The notes under the pieces: generated by a model
The model's database searches: none
Seen by the model: only the letters and a program-made list of their open reading frames with translations
Told to the model about the DNA's origin: nothing
Position numbers and translations under genes: made by a program
Assembly: GCF_016745255.1 (NCBI RefSeq)
Contig: NZ_JADOEQ010000027.1
Coordinates: 1-40,642, forward strand
DNA: 40,642 bases
Direction: 5' to 3'
Source of the DNA: Enterococcus sp. BWR-S5
GTDB lineage: Bacteria; Bacillota; Bacilli; Lactobacillales; Enterococcaceae
Shown: piece after piece, positions 16,692 to 26,527 of the stretch
Layout of the letters: each line of letters opens with the position of its first letter
Position numbering within the stretch: the stretch's first letter is position 1

Positions 16692-16736
16692 TTACTTTCC
16701 TCTGTTAATCACCTTTTCCCACTTTTCTTCCGTCAT
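16692..16736 (-). CDS. Possible leader peptide MTEEKWEKVINRGK before the ABC exporter
   Basis: A 14-codon ORF with GGGG about 9 bases before the ATG, ending 26 bases before the exporter start. It sits between a terminator hairpin and a multidrug-exporter pair. In B. subtilis the related bmrCD exporter is controlled by translation of the short bmrB leader. Here I see no downstream terminator or antiterminator stem, so the ORF may be chance. Confidence 0.22.
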   Translation of the reverse strand: MTEEKWEKVINRGK

Positions 16737-16770
16737 TTTCAAGACCCCTTTTTCTATTTTTTTAGACACA

Positions 16771-16801
16771 AAAAAACGGGCAAAAAAATCTGCCCGTTGT
16801 G
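16771..16801 (-). terminator. yneF terminator, possible attenuator for the ABC genes
   Basis: AACGGGCA and TGCCCGTT with a short T-rich loop; the minus strand continues TTTTTTTG. It lies 25 bases beyond the yneF stop and about 105 bases before the exporter genes. Confidence 0.8.
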
Positions 16802-16825
16802 CTCGAAATTATGAAAATCAGAAGA

Positions 16826-17047
16826 TTATTTGTCTCCCTGATTTTTCATCTGTTGCATCATTTGACGAATCTTCTTCTCAGAAGGCTTCTGTCCCATTGA
16901 TGCCATCATCATTCGTAACATATCCTCATTAACGGGAGGATTCTTTTTGAGATGGTCCTGCATTGCTTTACGGGCAAGGAAAAATCCGCCTACCGCGCCT
17001 GCGATCAAAGCGATAACTGCGATTAAAACTACTACTCCTGTTGACAT
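16826..17047 (-). CDS. yneF: YneF family (UPF0154) small membrane protein
   Basis: 73 residues. One N-terminal membrane helix (about 5-25, [20 protein letters not shown]) followed by a charged, methionine-rich cytoplasmic tail ([27 protein letters not shown]). The combination is diagnostic of the UPF0154/YneF family, widespread in Firmicutes with no established function. AAGGAGAG lies about 8 bases before the ATG. It is followed by its own terminator. Confidence 0.92.
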   Translation of the reverse strand: MSTGVVVLIAVIALIAGAVGGFFLARKAMQDHLKKNPPVNEDMLRMMMASMGQKPSEKKIRQMMQQMKNQGDK

Positions 17048-17217
17048 ATTAAATCTCTCCTTTCCATCTTAAAAGCGAATGAGTATCGTCTTTCCTCTAT
17101 ATGAGTGAAAAATACTGCGATTCATTACAAGCTTCAATTTTTAATTAATAGTTGTAGATGCAATACACGTTTTATTGCTCTCAAGAAAACATTTTACTAG
17201 AAAGACTGTAAAAAGAA

Positions 17218-17262
17218 AAGGCATTTTAAAAGATTCCTCAAAAGAAATTTTTAAAATACCTT
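17218..17262 (-). terminator. Terminator of the polytopic membrane protein gene
   Basis: AAGGCATTTTAAAA and TTTTAAAATACCTT form a long AT-rich stem; the minus strand continues TTCTTTTT. It lies 42 bases beyond the stop of the gene at 17304. The remaining bases up to yneF (17048-17217) are AT-rich, with no ORF seen. Confidence 0.65.
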
Positions 17263-17303
17263 ATTTCCTAAAAAAGTCACCACTAAAGCTCAATTTTTCC
17301 CAT

Positions 17304-19007
17304 CTAATTCCTTCTCCGATATTTAAATAGACAATTGGTTATTAAGCAGATTGCTGTACCAACAGAAAGAACGATACACAGCTTCATCGGTAAGTTTGGG
17401 ACAAAGGACACACTTAGTTGATAGCTGCCTTTGTTCAATTTAAGCTGGACAGTGTTTCTGGCAGAAGCCTTATACTTGATGATTCTACCATTCTGATTTT
17501 TCACAATCATGCCAGTATAAGCAATAATTGGTAAATCGACCCGGCTTCCGTCTTGATCAATGACTAATGAGAAAACAGCTGCATTCCCACGAAAGCTGTA
17601 TGTCATGTCCTTTTCTACCTGATTGATATATCCTACTTTATTAATGATAGACTGGCTCTGCTCTTTCGTCAGTCCTTTAGGAAAATAATCCTTATTGACA
17701 GATGTTTGATAACGCTCGCTTTGTTCAATTGCCTCTGCAGAGTATAGTAATGGACCTCTTACTTTTGATGTCAAAAAACCGCTCATCGTAAAAGCAGTCA
17801 TAACTATCGTTCCTACAATGATTAGTCCTACCCCCGTTTTTGTTCTATCTGTCGTCAGTAACAGCCATCCAGCTAAAAGAACAGCACCAAAAAAGGTAGC
17901 GAAAAGCATAAGGAAAGACAAAAGTCTAAACGGGAACTGCATAATATTGATTGGTGTCTCTTGGAAAAAATGCCAAGGAAAAAAAGTGGATGTTGCAATA
18001 GCAAAAAATAGTGCCAGCCCTAAAGACAGCTTAAGAATAGGATTTTTTTTGATGAAATCGGCATAAACTGAAAAATACACTGACACACCAAACACTAGAA
18101 TGAATAGAACCACTATACCAAAGCTCCTATAATCCAGCCCATTAATCAGTGAATCAAAAAGGATGGAAGAGACATTATAAGCTCGCATCTGCAAGTTATA
18201 GGTATGGACCGATCGAATATGAAAACTGATCATTTCCAGTAAGATTGGACCCAGACTGGCTAGGGAAAGCAATAATGAAACAACAGCACTCTGAACCAAC
18301 TGAAAAAATACTGCTTTTGATATCCTTTTCTTAAGTAAGGCAAATAAAAAAAGAACTGCTAAGACTGCAATAACCAGTAACAAAGAGAGTAAATGCGTAT
18401 ACGCCAACAATGTAATTCCCGCAACAAGCCAAGCACGCTTGCGGCCATTATCAAAAACCACACTGTAAAAACCGGCAAAAACTAACGGATAGAATGTCAA
18501 TGCTGTATATTCTCCTAGTGCCATTCGTTCAAAAATACATAGTAAACGATAATGTGAGAACGTATAAAAGACGGCAAACAATAATGCCCCAGTCTCCGCC
18601 AGCTTCACTTTATTTTTCTCGATGGTACTTCGTTGAATCACATAATAAGAACAGAAATAGGCAATCCAACAGGTAACAACATTCAATAGAACGATATAAA
18701 CATAGTATCCGGAAATAAATGATCGAAACAGTATCGCCAACAACGCAATTGGATAAGCTGAGGTCAATGGTGGGTAAAAAATATTAGCGCCATAAAAAAT
18801 TTCATGTGAACCAAATGAAGCGACAAACTGGCTCCAGCCCGTTCCCTTCAATTGCTGAATAAGACTTAAAATCCTAGCGACATGAAAGGGATAGTCATCT
18901 CCTCTTGTCACTCCAAAGCGCATCGTATTTATATCCAACATAGGCAAAATATAGCAGATGGATAAAGCTGTAAAAAGTAACGTAAGTAGGAGTTTTCTAT
19001 TCTTCAT
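17304..19007 (-). CDS. Large polytopic membrane protein, GT-C/YfhO-like, function unknown
   Basis: 567 residues with about 11-12 hydrophobic helices from residue 6 to about 400, then an extracellular soluble part (about 405-535, several beta-strand-like stretches such as GNAAVFSLVIDQDGSRV) and a last TM helix before a basic end (FKYRRRN). The first outer loop carries RGDDYPFHVARI; acidic residues in that loop are typical of GT-C glycosyltransferases and YfhO-like proteins that use lipid-linked sugars. This makes a role in decorating a wall or surface polymer plausible but unproven. GGAGGG lies upstream of the ATG. It is monocistronic with its own terminator. Confidence 0.8.
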   Translation of the reverse strand: MKNRKLLLTLLFTALSICYILPMLDINTMRFGVTRGDDYPFHVARILSLIQQLKGTGWSQFVASFGSHEIFYGANIFYPPLTSAYPIALLAILFRSFISGYYVYIVLLNVVTCWIAYFCSYYVIQRSTIEKNKVKLAETGALLFAVFYTFSHYRLLCIFERMALGEYTALTFYPLVFAGFYSVVFDNGRKRAWLVAGITLLAYTHLLSLLLVIAVLAVLFLFALLKKRISKAVFFQLVQSAVVSLLLSLASLGPILLEMISFHIRSVHTYNLQMRAYNVSSILFDSLINGLDYRSFGIVVLFILVFGVSVYFSVYADFIKKNPILKLSLGLALFFAIATSTFFPWHFFQETPINIMQFPFRLLSFLMLFATFFGAVLLAGWLLLTTDRTKTGVGLIIVGTIVMTAFTMSGFLTSKVRGPLLYSAEAIEQSERYQTSVNKDYFPKGLTKEQSQSIINKVGYINQVEKDMTYSFRGNAAVFSLVIDQDGSRVDLPIIAYTGMIVKNQNGRIIKYKASARNTVQLKLNKGSYQLSVSFVPNLPMKLCIVLSVGTAICLITNCLFKYRRRN

Positions 19008-19353
19008 TTATAAGTTCCCTCCAATTTCAGACAATGGTGGATTTTTACTACAAAAAGTGCTTTCGAAATAATAATTAGTTGTGCAGCAAGCATGCTTCTC
19101 TAATCTACTTAAGCTGGTCCACTTTACATCAATCCAAATTTTTCTGTCTACGTGTATTATTCCACGAACGTTGACAAGAGGGCAAATGATAGGCTATCTA
19201 CCATTACTGTACCATCGTCCTCACAAATGATGATGCATAAAAAGCAAAAAGGAGTAGCAGATGCTTCTCCCTTTCGCTTAAGTAATTTCTCTATAGAAAA
19301 CATTCTGTCACTTGTCAGTCTGCAAAGCAGTTGATACGCTTACTTCTATAAAT
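19008..19353. other. Intergenic region without a gene
   Basis: 346 bases between nfo and the membrane-protein gene. It holds the nfo terminator (19241-19279) and AT-rich sequence that should contain the membrane-protein promoter. A 60-codon open frame on the plus strand has no ribosome binding site and crosses the terminator, so I do not call it. Confidence 0.6.
19241..19279 (-). terminator. nfo terminator
   Basis: AAGC-GGAG-AGCA pairs with TGCT-CTCC-GCTT in an imperfect stem; the minus strand continues with TTTTTGCTTTTT. It lies about 75 bases beyond the nfo stop. Confidence 0.6.
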
Positions 19354-20247
19354 CTATGCCTGTCCTTCAATCTTTTCCAGCAGGTCTGAATCAAAGGTGC
19401 CGGATTTCAGCATGGCAATTTCAAATCCATAGGGTGCCTTTTTATTTTTCTTGTCTTCACCAACATATGGTGTTTCCAAAATTTTAGGCAGCTCCGTCAG
19501 CTTTTCATGGTGAACAATCTTGTTCAGAGCATCAAAGCCAATCGTACCAAAACCGATATTCGCGTGTCGATCCTTATGGGAAGCCATCGGATTTTTAGAA
19601 TCATTAACGTGAACAACCTTCAGACGGTCTAAGCCGATAATTTTATCAAATTCCTCCAAGACACCGTCAAAATCCTCTTTGACATTATATCCGGCATCAT
19701 TTATATGACATGTATCCAGAGTTACAGACAGCTTTTCATTCAAGGTAACTCCTTCAATAATTGTTGCCAACTCTTCAAAAGTACGCCCCAGTTCAGTTCC
19801 TTTCCCTGCCATTGTTTCTAAAGCAATTTGAGGAATTTGATCCTTCGACAATACTTCGTCCAATCCCTTAATGATCTGCTTAAGTCCTGCATCAACACCA
19901 GCACCTACGTGAGCACCTGGATGGAGGGTAATTTGTTTCGCCCCTAACGCTTGTGCCCGTTGAATTTCCTGACGTAAAAATTCTGTCGCAAAGCCAAAGT
20001 TCTCCGGCTTGATTGTGTTGCCCAGATTAATAATATAAGGAGCATGCACAACGATATTGCTTAAGCCATGTTTCTCCATAAAAGCTTGTCCTGCTTCAAT
20101 GTTCAGTTCTTCGATTGGTTTACGTCGTGTATTTTGAGGTGCTCCTGTATAAATCATGAATGTGGATGCTTGATAGCTTGCAGCTTCTTCCGCTGCACCC
20201 AGCAACATTTTTTTACCGCTCATACTTACATGTGATCCTATTAACAT
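19354..20247 (-). CDS. nfo: Endonuclease IV (AP endonuclease)
   Basis: 297 residues, normal length for this Zn-dependent TIM-barrel enzyme, which cuts DNA 5' to abasic sites and removes blocked 3' ends in base-excision repair. Metal-binding motifs are all present in order: [59 protein letters not shown], and a C-terminal ETP. AAAGGAGG lies 8 bases before the ATG. Confidence 0.97.
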   Translation of the reverse strand: MLIGSHVSMSGKKMLLGAAEEAASYQASTFMIYTGAPQNTRRKPIEELNIEAGQAFMEKHGLSNIVVHAPYIINLGNTIKPENFGFATEFLRQEIQRAQALGAKQITLHPGAHVGAGVDAGLKQIIKGLDEVLSKDQIPQIALETMAGKGTELGRTFEELATIIEGVTLNEKLSVTLDTCHINDAGYNVKEDFDGVLEEFDKIIGLDRLKVVHVNDSKNPMASHKDRHANIGFGTIGFDALNKIVHHEKLTELPKILETPYVGEDKKNKKAPYGFEIAMLKSGTFDSDLLEKIEGQA

Positions 20248-20405
20248 CTTGTTCCTCCTTTATTCTCATCTTTTTCAGGTTACGTGAAAACAAATGGAAA
20301 GACAACCTTTTTGCCTCATTTTGAGAAAGGCTGAACTGTTCAGCAGCATGGCTGACTCTATTTGCCCAACTCATTTATTGTTTTCTAACAAAGAATCTCC
20401 TTTTT

Positions 20406-20864
20406 TCAGGAGGTTGAATTTCTTTTCACTGCAAATCGTTCGTACTGACCAATCCATTCATCCATACTCATTCGGGAAGCCAACTCTCCCAGCAGCTCAA
20501 AAGGAATCGTTTTAGGATTGGTCAATCGGATACAGCTCTTCCCCATATTCAGCTTTGTAGGCATTTGCTTCTTGTACTCTTCCTGAAACCAGTTTAGCAA
20601 CTCTTTATTCCCCATCAATCCCATATGATAAAGAGACAGATGCTTTTTCTGTGCTGCTAAACTAATGAAGGGCAGCCCTTCGTCTTTTCTGCCAAGATAT
20701 CCTTCAGGGAACACACTCAATGGAACAATAAATGTTGGCATCTCATATTGCCAAGCCAGTTCAAACTCGGCTGGTACTTGTTCCTTCAAAATCTCTAGTA
20801 ACTCGCTATAGACTGCTTGCCATTTTGGATCAATTGCTTTAATGTATGCCTCTATTTGATTCAT
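20406..20864 (-). CDS. DUF1801-family protein
   Basis: 152 residues. The start (NQIEAYIKAIDPKWQAVYSELLEIL) and the core (WQYEMPTFIVP, QKKHLSLYHMGLMG, MGKSCIRLTNPKTIPFELLGELASRM) show the DUF1801 fold related to B. subtilis YdhG and to frataxin-like proteins. Function is not established. It follows the OmdA-domain gene by 11 bases with AAGGAG before the ATG, so the two form an operon. A second DUF1801 gene and a deleted third copy lie within 3.5 kb. Confidence 0.85.
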   Translation of the reverse strand: MNQIEAYIKAIDPKWQAVYSELLEILKEQVPAEFELAWQYEMPTFIVPLSVFPEGYLGRKDEGLPFISLAAQKKHLSLYHMGLMGNKELLNWFQEEYKKQMPTKLNMGKSCIRLTNPKTIPFELLGELASRMSMDEWIGQYERFAVKRNSTS

Positions 20865-20875
20865 CGATTTTCTCC

Positions 20876-21541
20876 TTAAGACAAAGACTGTCGATATAAT
20901 TCCTTGGATTTGAATCCCTTTTCCAACAAATCAATCATTTCTAGTTTTCTTTTTTCTTGTGTGGCTTTTTGCTTGGCACTGAATATATATTGAGCCCAAC
21001 CTCTTTGATAGCCTGGCGTCAGACTAGAAAATAGCATTGCCGCTTTAGGACTGATCGATACCATCTCTTCAATTTTCGGAATGAATGAAGCATAATCATG
21101 AACAGTCTGACTCTTGGCTTTGGCGGTACTCTTTTTCAGAACATTTTTAATGCCAATAATTGTAAAAACCTCATCTAAGCTAACCATTCGATTGAACTTT
21201 AGAGTTGTGCCTTCAACAAAGCCATCCTCTTCATTCACATGCAATGCAGGAAAAATCTCATCACGATGAACATAAGTTTTGTATTTCTTATTCCCCTTTT
21301 TAGGATATGCAATATACAATAGACCATTTTCGTTTAAGCTATTTCTTTTCCAAACGGTTTCCACAACCTCTTGAAATTCTGCTATCGTTTGGACAAAAGC
21401 GATGATTAAATCAACAGATTGACTAGATAAAGCTGTTTCATCAAAAGACAAATCTGAAAAATATTCGGCGGAAGGCCGCTGTAAAATCATTTTTCTTTTG
21501 TATTTTGTTAGTTGTAGTTTTTCTGTAATTGAACGAACCAT
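20876..21541 (-). CDS. YdeI/OmdA-domain protein with N-terminal DUF3052-like part
   Basis: 221 residues. The C-terminal about 60 residues (SLTPGYQRGWAQYIFSAKQKATQEKRK… then LLEKGFKS) match the OmdA/YdeI domain, whose E. coli member is linked to tolerance of envelope-acting peptides. The N-terminal part (VDLIIAFVQTIAEFQEVVETVWKR…GLLYIAYPKKGNKKYKTYVHRDEIF) resembles small proteins that follow methyltransferase-like folds but shows no catalytic motif I can name. It is the first gene of a pair with the DUF1801 gene at 20406. GGGAG lies 7 bases before the ATG. Confidence 0.78.
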   Translation of the reverse strand: MVRSITEKLQLTKYKRKMILQRPSAEYFSDLSFDETALSSQSVDLIIAFVQTIAEFQEVVETVWKRNSLNENGLLYIAYPKKGNKKYKTYVHRDEIFPALHVNEEDGFVEGTTLKFNRMVSLDEVFTIIGIKNVLKKSTAKAKSQTVHDYASFIPKIEEMVSISPKAAMLFSSLTPGYQRGWAQYIFSAKQKATQEKRKLEMIDLLEKGFKSKELYRQSLS

Positions 21542-21720
21542 TTTTGCTTCTCCCTTTTCTGAATGATGTGTTCAGTGTATCATTTCCAGCTATACAGCGC
21601 TACTTAGAAATTCTATACCTGCCATTTTAAGAAAAACACGGTATACTATAGGAAATATCTTCTATCTAATAGATTAAATGTATCTTTTTTTCACAACTTA
21701 CAAGCAAAGGAGAAAAACTT

Positions 21721-22059
21721 ATGTCCCCAATTGAAGAATACATCCAAACGATGCCCGCTGACAGACAACCTATATTAACCGAGCTATATCACTTTATTCA
21801 AGCAACTGTACCTGAAGCAGAGGAAAAGCTCTCATATGGCATGCCTACGTTTTACTTGAAGGGAAATCTCGTTCATTTTTCTAACGCTAAAAACCATATC
21901 GGCTTCTATCCAACCCCTTCTGCTGTTACAGCCTTCCAAGATCAGCTGACAGAGTATAAAACATCAAAGGGCGCCATCCAATTTCCGGCAAACCAAGAAT
22001 TGCCTTGGGAATTAATTCGTGAAATCGTTCTTTTTAGAAAAGTCGAGAACTTAGGCTAA
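21721..22059 (+). CDS. DUF1801-family protein (short form)
   Basis: 112 residues: MSPIEEYIQTMPADRQPIL, then the core KLSYGMPTFYLKGNLVHFSNAKNH and IGFYPTPSAVTAF, ending ELPWELIREIVLFRKVENLG. This is the compact DUF1801/YdhG form. AAAGGAG lies about 9 bases before the ATG. A near-identical first part and last part recur at 23791-23889 without the middle. It is convergent with the lipase gene across a shared terminator. Confidence 0.88.
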   Translation: MSPIEEYIQTMPADRQPILTELYHFIQATVPEAEEKLSYGMPTFYLKGNLVHFSNAKNHIGFYPTPSAVTAFQDQLTEYKTSKGAIQFPANQELPWELIREIVLFRKVENLG

Positions 22060-22082
22060 TCAAAAAAATAAGTTGATACAAA

Positions 22083-22124
22083 AAATCGAGAGAATGGAAC
22101 AATACTTGTCCCATCTCTCGATTT
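22083..22124. terminator. Bidirectional terminator between DUF1801 gene and lipase
   Basis: AAATCGAGAGAATGG and CCCATCTCTCGATTT form a stem with a 12-base loop. A-rich and T-rich flanks allow use in both directions. Confidence 0.8.
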
Positions 22125-22149
22125 ACTATTTAAAATTAGTAGAAAACAT

Positions 22150-23400
22150 TTAAAGCGAACGATTACGAACAACGATATTTTGATAAAACTGTTTAACTGA
22201 TTTCTTCAAAAATGGCGCTTGTGTATAATCCTGTCCAACAAAATCCATGTGCTCCCAGCCTTGAATCGTTGGTTCTACATACCACATACCAGCTGTCGGA
22301 TTCCCATCAGCAGCTTTATATGGCTGTCCAAAAGGATAGAGTGCTGAAATAACAGGAACCAAGCCATCATTTTGACGCCATTCTTTCCCGCCGGTTGCTC
22401 CAATGTAAGCGGCTGGAATTGAATATAAAGGAAACACAGTTACTGACGGATAGTAATTACTCGAAAACGCACCTTTGTAAGTAGCATTTCCTGAATAAGA
22501 GAAATAGTACACATCACTGCTTAAACTCGTCTGTTCATTCAGTTTCGTTGCCCCTTCTGTTGTTAAATCATACAACACAATATCTTCATTGGCATTCCAC
22601 ACTTTACTGCTGAACACACGCTTCAAATAATTTTTATTTGCTTCCCCCGGAAACTGCTTCAAGCCCCATTGATCCAGCTTAAAATCATAAGATAGGTTTA
22701 TGGCTGAGCTATTAGCAATAAAGGCTGAACCATAAATCACTTCATGCAAGAGTCCCTTAGCTAAAGATGCCACCTGTGTGCCATTATGAGGTGTAGCAAT
22801 TGCTGTAATACTGCGTATCCAAGTTTTATTTCCTGAAAAAAGTTCCGGAAGCTCTATGTTATTTGCACGAGCATGTTCCCGTTCTTCCGCACTACCTTCT
22901 CTAAGCAGTGTATCTAGCAACCGGCTTGTTTGCCCTCCCTGACTATGGCCAATCAAATGAATTTTATTTTCTCCATCCCATTGAGGATAGATGCCCGGAA
23001 ATGTTCTTCCATATCGCTCATGGCCATGCTCCTTCACATGGGCTGCCCCATAATCAACTGTCCCGCCTTTAATATAGTAATAAAGTTCGATTGCTCGATC
23101 CCAGTTGCTGCCAAAGGGACTAACTACGGCTTCCATGCTTGTATATCCATCGTTTGATAGAGTTCCAATAATATTCTGTGTTGTTCCTCCCCAGTAGTAT
23201 AGATTTGACCCTAACTCTCCATGACCGAAACCTGTCAATCCATGAACAAAAATATTTGGATCAGAGTTTTCAGCATGAGCTTCCTGTTCCTGAACTGCCC
23301 CCAAAACGAAAATCAAGCTGAATAAAATCATCGTTTTTAACAATCCATTTTTTTTGATCTCTTTCCAGCCATTCGCTGAAACAATAAAATGATTCCCCAC
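22150..23400 (-). CDS. Secreted triacylglycerol lipase (staphylococcal/Geobacillus type)
   Basis: 416 residues with a signal peptide: basic start, hydrophobic core at about 22-37, likely cleavage after AHA at residue 43. The mature part begins NSDPNIFVHGLTGFG, the oxyanion region of family I.5/I.6 lipases, followed by WGGTTQNIIGTLSNDGY. Nucleophile S153 sits in GHSQGG, the acid is probably the Asp in QNDGLVPVISA, and the histidine is in GWEHMDFVG, giving the full catalytic triad. It lacks the long propeptide of staphylococcal lipases. The start is GTG with AAGGAG 9 bases upstream. It lies between the two related DUF1801 sequences, suggesting insertion or duplication around it. Confidence 0.9.
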   Translation of the reverse strand: MGNHFIVSANGWKEIKKNGLLKTMILFSLIFVLGAVQEQEAHAENSDPNIFVHGLTGFGHGELGSNLYYWGGTTQNIIGTLSNDGYTSMEAVVSPFGSNWDRAIELYYYIKGGTVDYGAAHVKEHGHERYGRTFPGIYPQWDGENKIHLIGHSQGGQTSRLLDTLLREGSAEEREHARANNIELPELFSGNKTWIRSITAIATPHNGTQVASLAKGLLHEVIYGSAFIANSSAINLSYDFKLDQWGLKQFPGEANKNYLKRVFSSKVWNANEDIVLYDLTTEGATKLNEQTSLSSDVYYFSYSGNATYKGAFSSNYYPSVTVFPLYSIPAAYIGATGGKEWRQNDGLVPVISALYPFGQPYKAADGNPTAGMWYVEPTIQGWEHMDFVGQDYTQAPFLKKSVKQFYQNIVVRNRSL

Positions 23401-23623
23401 AATACACTTCTCCTTCTTTAAAAAATAAATTTATTCCAGAGGTCATTTTAGCATATAAACAGTTAGTAAAAAAGAGCTATTAGGGTTATTTTCCAAACAT
23501 TTCAAAAACTATTATTTGAATTAAAAAGTAATATATATTTTTTGATTATTACCAAAATAGAAACTGTATACAAAGTATATAAATGGGTTTTCATCTTAAT
23601 CATTTATTTTTTTCTTCATAAAA

Positions 23624-23667
23624 AAATAACAGACATGTCTCTGTGTTAAGCACTGCGTCTGTTATTT
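23624..23667 (-). terminator. Terminator beyond the tyrS relic
   Basis: AAATAACAGAC and GTCTGTTATTT form the stem; the minus strand continues TTTTTATG. It lies just beyond the end of the tyrS-like fragment, as expected for the original terminator of a lost gene. Confidence 0.75.
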
Positions 23668-23679
23668 ATTATGTTATTT

Positions 23680-23740
23680 AGTATTCAACAAGAAGTTTTT
23701 TTTCCTCTACGAACAACTATAAACTTCCCCTCTATACTAA
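23680..23740 (-). pseudogene. tyrS 3'-end fragment (relic)
   Basis: About 60 bases that align with the last codons of the intact tyrS (25059 onward): both read TATTxCAACAAGAAGT, then a T-run, CTCTACGAAC, ACT and TAAACT on the plus strand. In translation the relic gives EGKFIVVRRGKK against [15 protein letters not shown] in the intact gene, then shifts frame to an early stop. No upstream tyrS sequence remains. It is either the remains of a second tyrosyl-tRNA synthetase gene or of a duplicated copy. Confidence 0.6.
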
Positions 23741-23790
23741 TCGAGCAAATATATCTCTTTTCACACCTTATAAGCAAAGGAGAAAAAATT

Positions 23791-23889
23791 ATGTCCCCAA
23801 TTGAAGAATACGTCCAAGCAAACCAAGAATTGCCTTGGGAATTAATTCGTGAAATCGTTCTTTTTAGAAAAACAGAAAATGTTGGATAA
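23791..23889 (+). pseudogene. Internally deleted DUF1801 copy
   Basis: Encodes 32 residues: MSPIEEYVQA joined in frame to NQELPWELIREIVLFRK and four more. Against the intact gene at 21721 the first 9 codons and the last 23 codons are kept, and about 80 codons are missing. A run of 54 bases in the 3' part is identical to the intact copy, and the AAAGGAG ribosome binding site and its surroundings are also conserved. It could still be translated as a small peptide, but I read it as a recent deletion relic. Confidence 0.75.
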
Positions 23890-23922
23890 GTGAAAATATG
23901 TAGATAGCTGTTTATCGTAGAA

Positions 23923-23965
23923 AAAGAGGTGCTTGGCGTAATGGCCTGAGCTCCTCTTTTTTTTT
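23923..23965 (+). terminator. Terminator after the DUF1801 relic
   Basis: AAAGAGG-GCT pairs with AGC-CCTCTTT, followed by a T-run of more than eight. It could also serve the XRE gene from the other side, but the T-run favours the plus strand. Confidence 0.75.
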
Positions 23966-24028
23966 ACTGTTTTCTAGCAACTTCCATGAGCTGCCAACTT
24001 TTCCCCACCTATATCACATTTCTTCACT

Positions 24029-24796
24029 TCATTCTGTCCTGTTCATATAATCAAATAAGTATTCCTTATTTATGATGGCACCAATTAGATTAGCAGAATC
24101 AACGATAGTAATCCCCTTCCTTTCAATGTAGGACATCGCTTGTGGAATATACGCCACAAACGCAGTCGATAGTGGTAAAATAATCGGTTCCCCTATGATT
24201 TTTTCCACTCTTATAACAAAAATATCCGGTTGAACATCGAATGGGCTATACCGAACTTTACTTCTATAGATAAGCTCTACTGAAATAATTTCCTGATAAG
24301 GTAGAAAGATACAGGCTGGTTTTCTCCCAAACAAGCTTTGTAAAATATGCTTCGTTCGTTTCATTGATTGTTTTGGGTACTGACAAATTTTTATCCCTTT
24401 TTTCTCAATGACCCAATAGTCCTTAATCACTGTTGGTAAGACAACTACCAGCCCAAGAAAAAACACTAGCAGAAACAACCAGACAGGCTGATAGCCAAAT
24501 CCTGTGAAGAGTAGACTAATCAACAGCCATAGCGCAATTACTCCCATTATTTTGATGGAAGTTGCTCTATGTCCCACAATAAACGGCTTTTTGAAATAGG
24601 TGCTGCCTCTTATCAACTCGTCTAAAGAGATATCATAAAGATCACTCAACATAAGTAAATTATCAATACTTGGCATATTGATGCCTGTCTCCCATTTGGA
24701 AATCGTTTGATGGGTAACGAAAATTTTTTCCGCTAACTGCTGCTGAGTAAAATTATTTTTAATTCTGATTGTTTTCAAAAGTAATGGAAGCTCCAT
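24029..24796 (-). CDS. XRE-family transcriptional regulator with two membrane spans
   Basis: 255 residues. An N-terminal Cro/CI helix-turn-helix (about 6-62; FTQQQLAEKIFVTHQTISKWETG) is followed by two adjacent hydrophobic helices (about 82-100 and 104-123) and a C-terminal domain of about 125 residues containing CQYPKQSMKRTK and ISVELIYRSKVRYSPF, probably a PH-like beta domain. Such membrane-tethered XRE proteins are common in lactobacilli and enterococci and usually sense envelope conditions; the target is unknown here. AAGGAGGG lies before the ATG. It is monocistronic, 262 bases from tyrS. Confidence 0.85.
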   Translation of the reverse strand: MELPLLLKTIRIKNNFTQQQLAEKIFVTHQTISKWETGINMPSIDNLLMLSDLYDISLDELIRGSTYFKKPFIVGHRATSIKIMGVIALWLLISLLFTGFGYQPVWLFLLVFFLGLVVVLPTVIKDYWVIEKKGIKICQYPKQSMKRTKHILQSLFGRKPACIFLPYQEIISVELIYRSKVRYSPFDVQPDIFVIRVEKIIGEPIILPLSTAFVAYIPQAMSYIERKGITIVDSANLIGAIINKEYLFDYMNRTE

Positions 24797-24999
24797 CTTA
24801 ATCCCTCCTTCTCTTGTTTCTGTTCATAGACTTACTATATCAAAACTATCAATAAACTGCCTGCACTTAAAAGGGGAATCGCTAAAACAAGGGCTTTTCA
24901 CGAGTGAAATCACATAGAATGACTTTTGTTGCTACACTGCTTTTAACCAGGAAAACTCACAAAAGCGGTAGGTTTTCTTTCTACTTATCTAATGATTCA

Positions 25000-25035
25000 A
25001 AAAAAGCAGGAACAACCATTCAATGATGGTCATCC
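25000..25035 (-). terminator. tyrS terminator
   Basis: Minus strand: GGA-TGACCAT and ATGGTTG-TCC form an imperfect stem, followed within three bases by seven T. It lies 24 bases beyond the tyrS stop. Confidence 0.6.
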
Positions 25036-25058
25036 CTACTATCTTCATTTATATGCTT

Positions 25059-26339
<1,281 letters not shown>

Positions 26340-26479
26340 TCATTTTCACGGAGCATTTGCCCTGTCTTTTCATATTAACTGATTCACAGGTCAAATAAAA
26401 GACAAAACCCGGCTTTTTCTTTAATAAATTAAAGATTTTACGATAAAAATCGGAACAACTGTTCATCAGTCGCTTTTTT

Positions 26480-26488
26480 TGCTATAAT
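26480..26488 (+). promoter_or_regulatory. Extended -10 promoter of pbpF
   Basis: TGC followed by TATAAT (26483-26488), an extended -10 box, with only a poor -35 (TGTTCA, 26460-26465). Predicted start near 26495, about 33 bases before the proposed TTG start. Confidence 0.6.
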
Positions 26489-26527
26489 ATCACGGAATAC
26501 ACGAATTGACATACCGAGGTGAAGTTT

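Larger units (their letters stand above)
23401..24028. other. Relic-bearing region between lipase and XRE gene
   Basis: 628 bases with no intact ordinary gene. From left: AT-rich upstream region of the lipase (23401-23620), a terminator (23624-23667), a fragment resembling the 3' end of tyrS (23680-23740), an internally deleted DUF1801 copy (23791-23889), and a terminator (23923-23965). Confidence 0.7.

Noticed and set aside
19152-19334. 60-codon plus-strand ORF between the membrane protein gene and nfo
   Set aside because: No ribosome binding site, it runs through the nfo terminator, and it has no recognisable domain.
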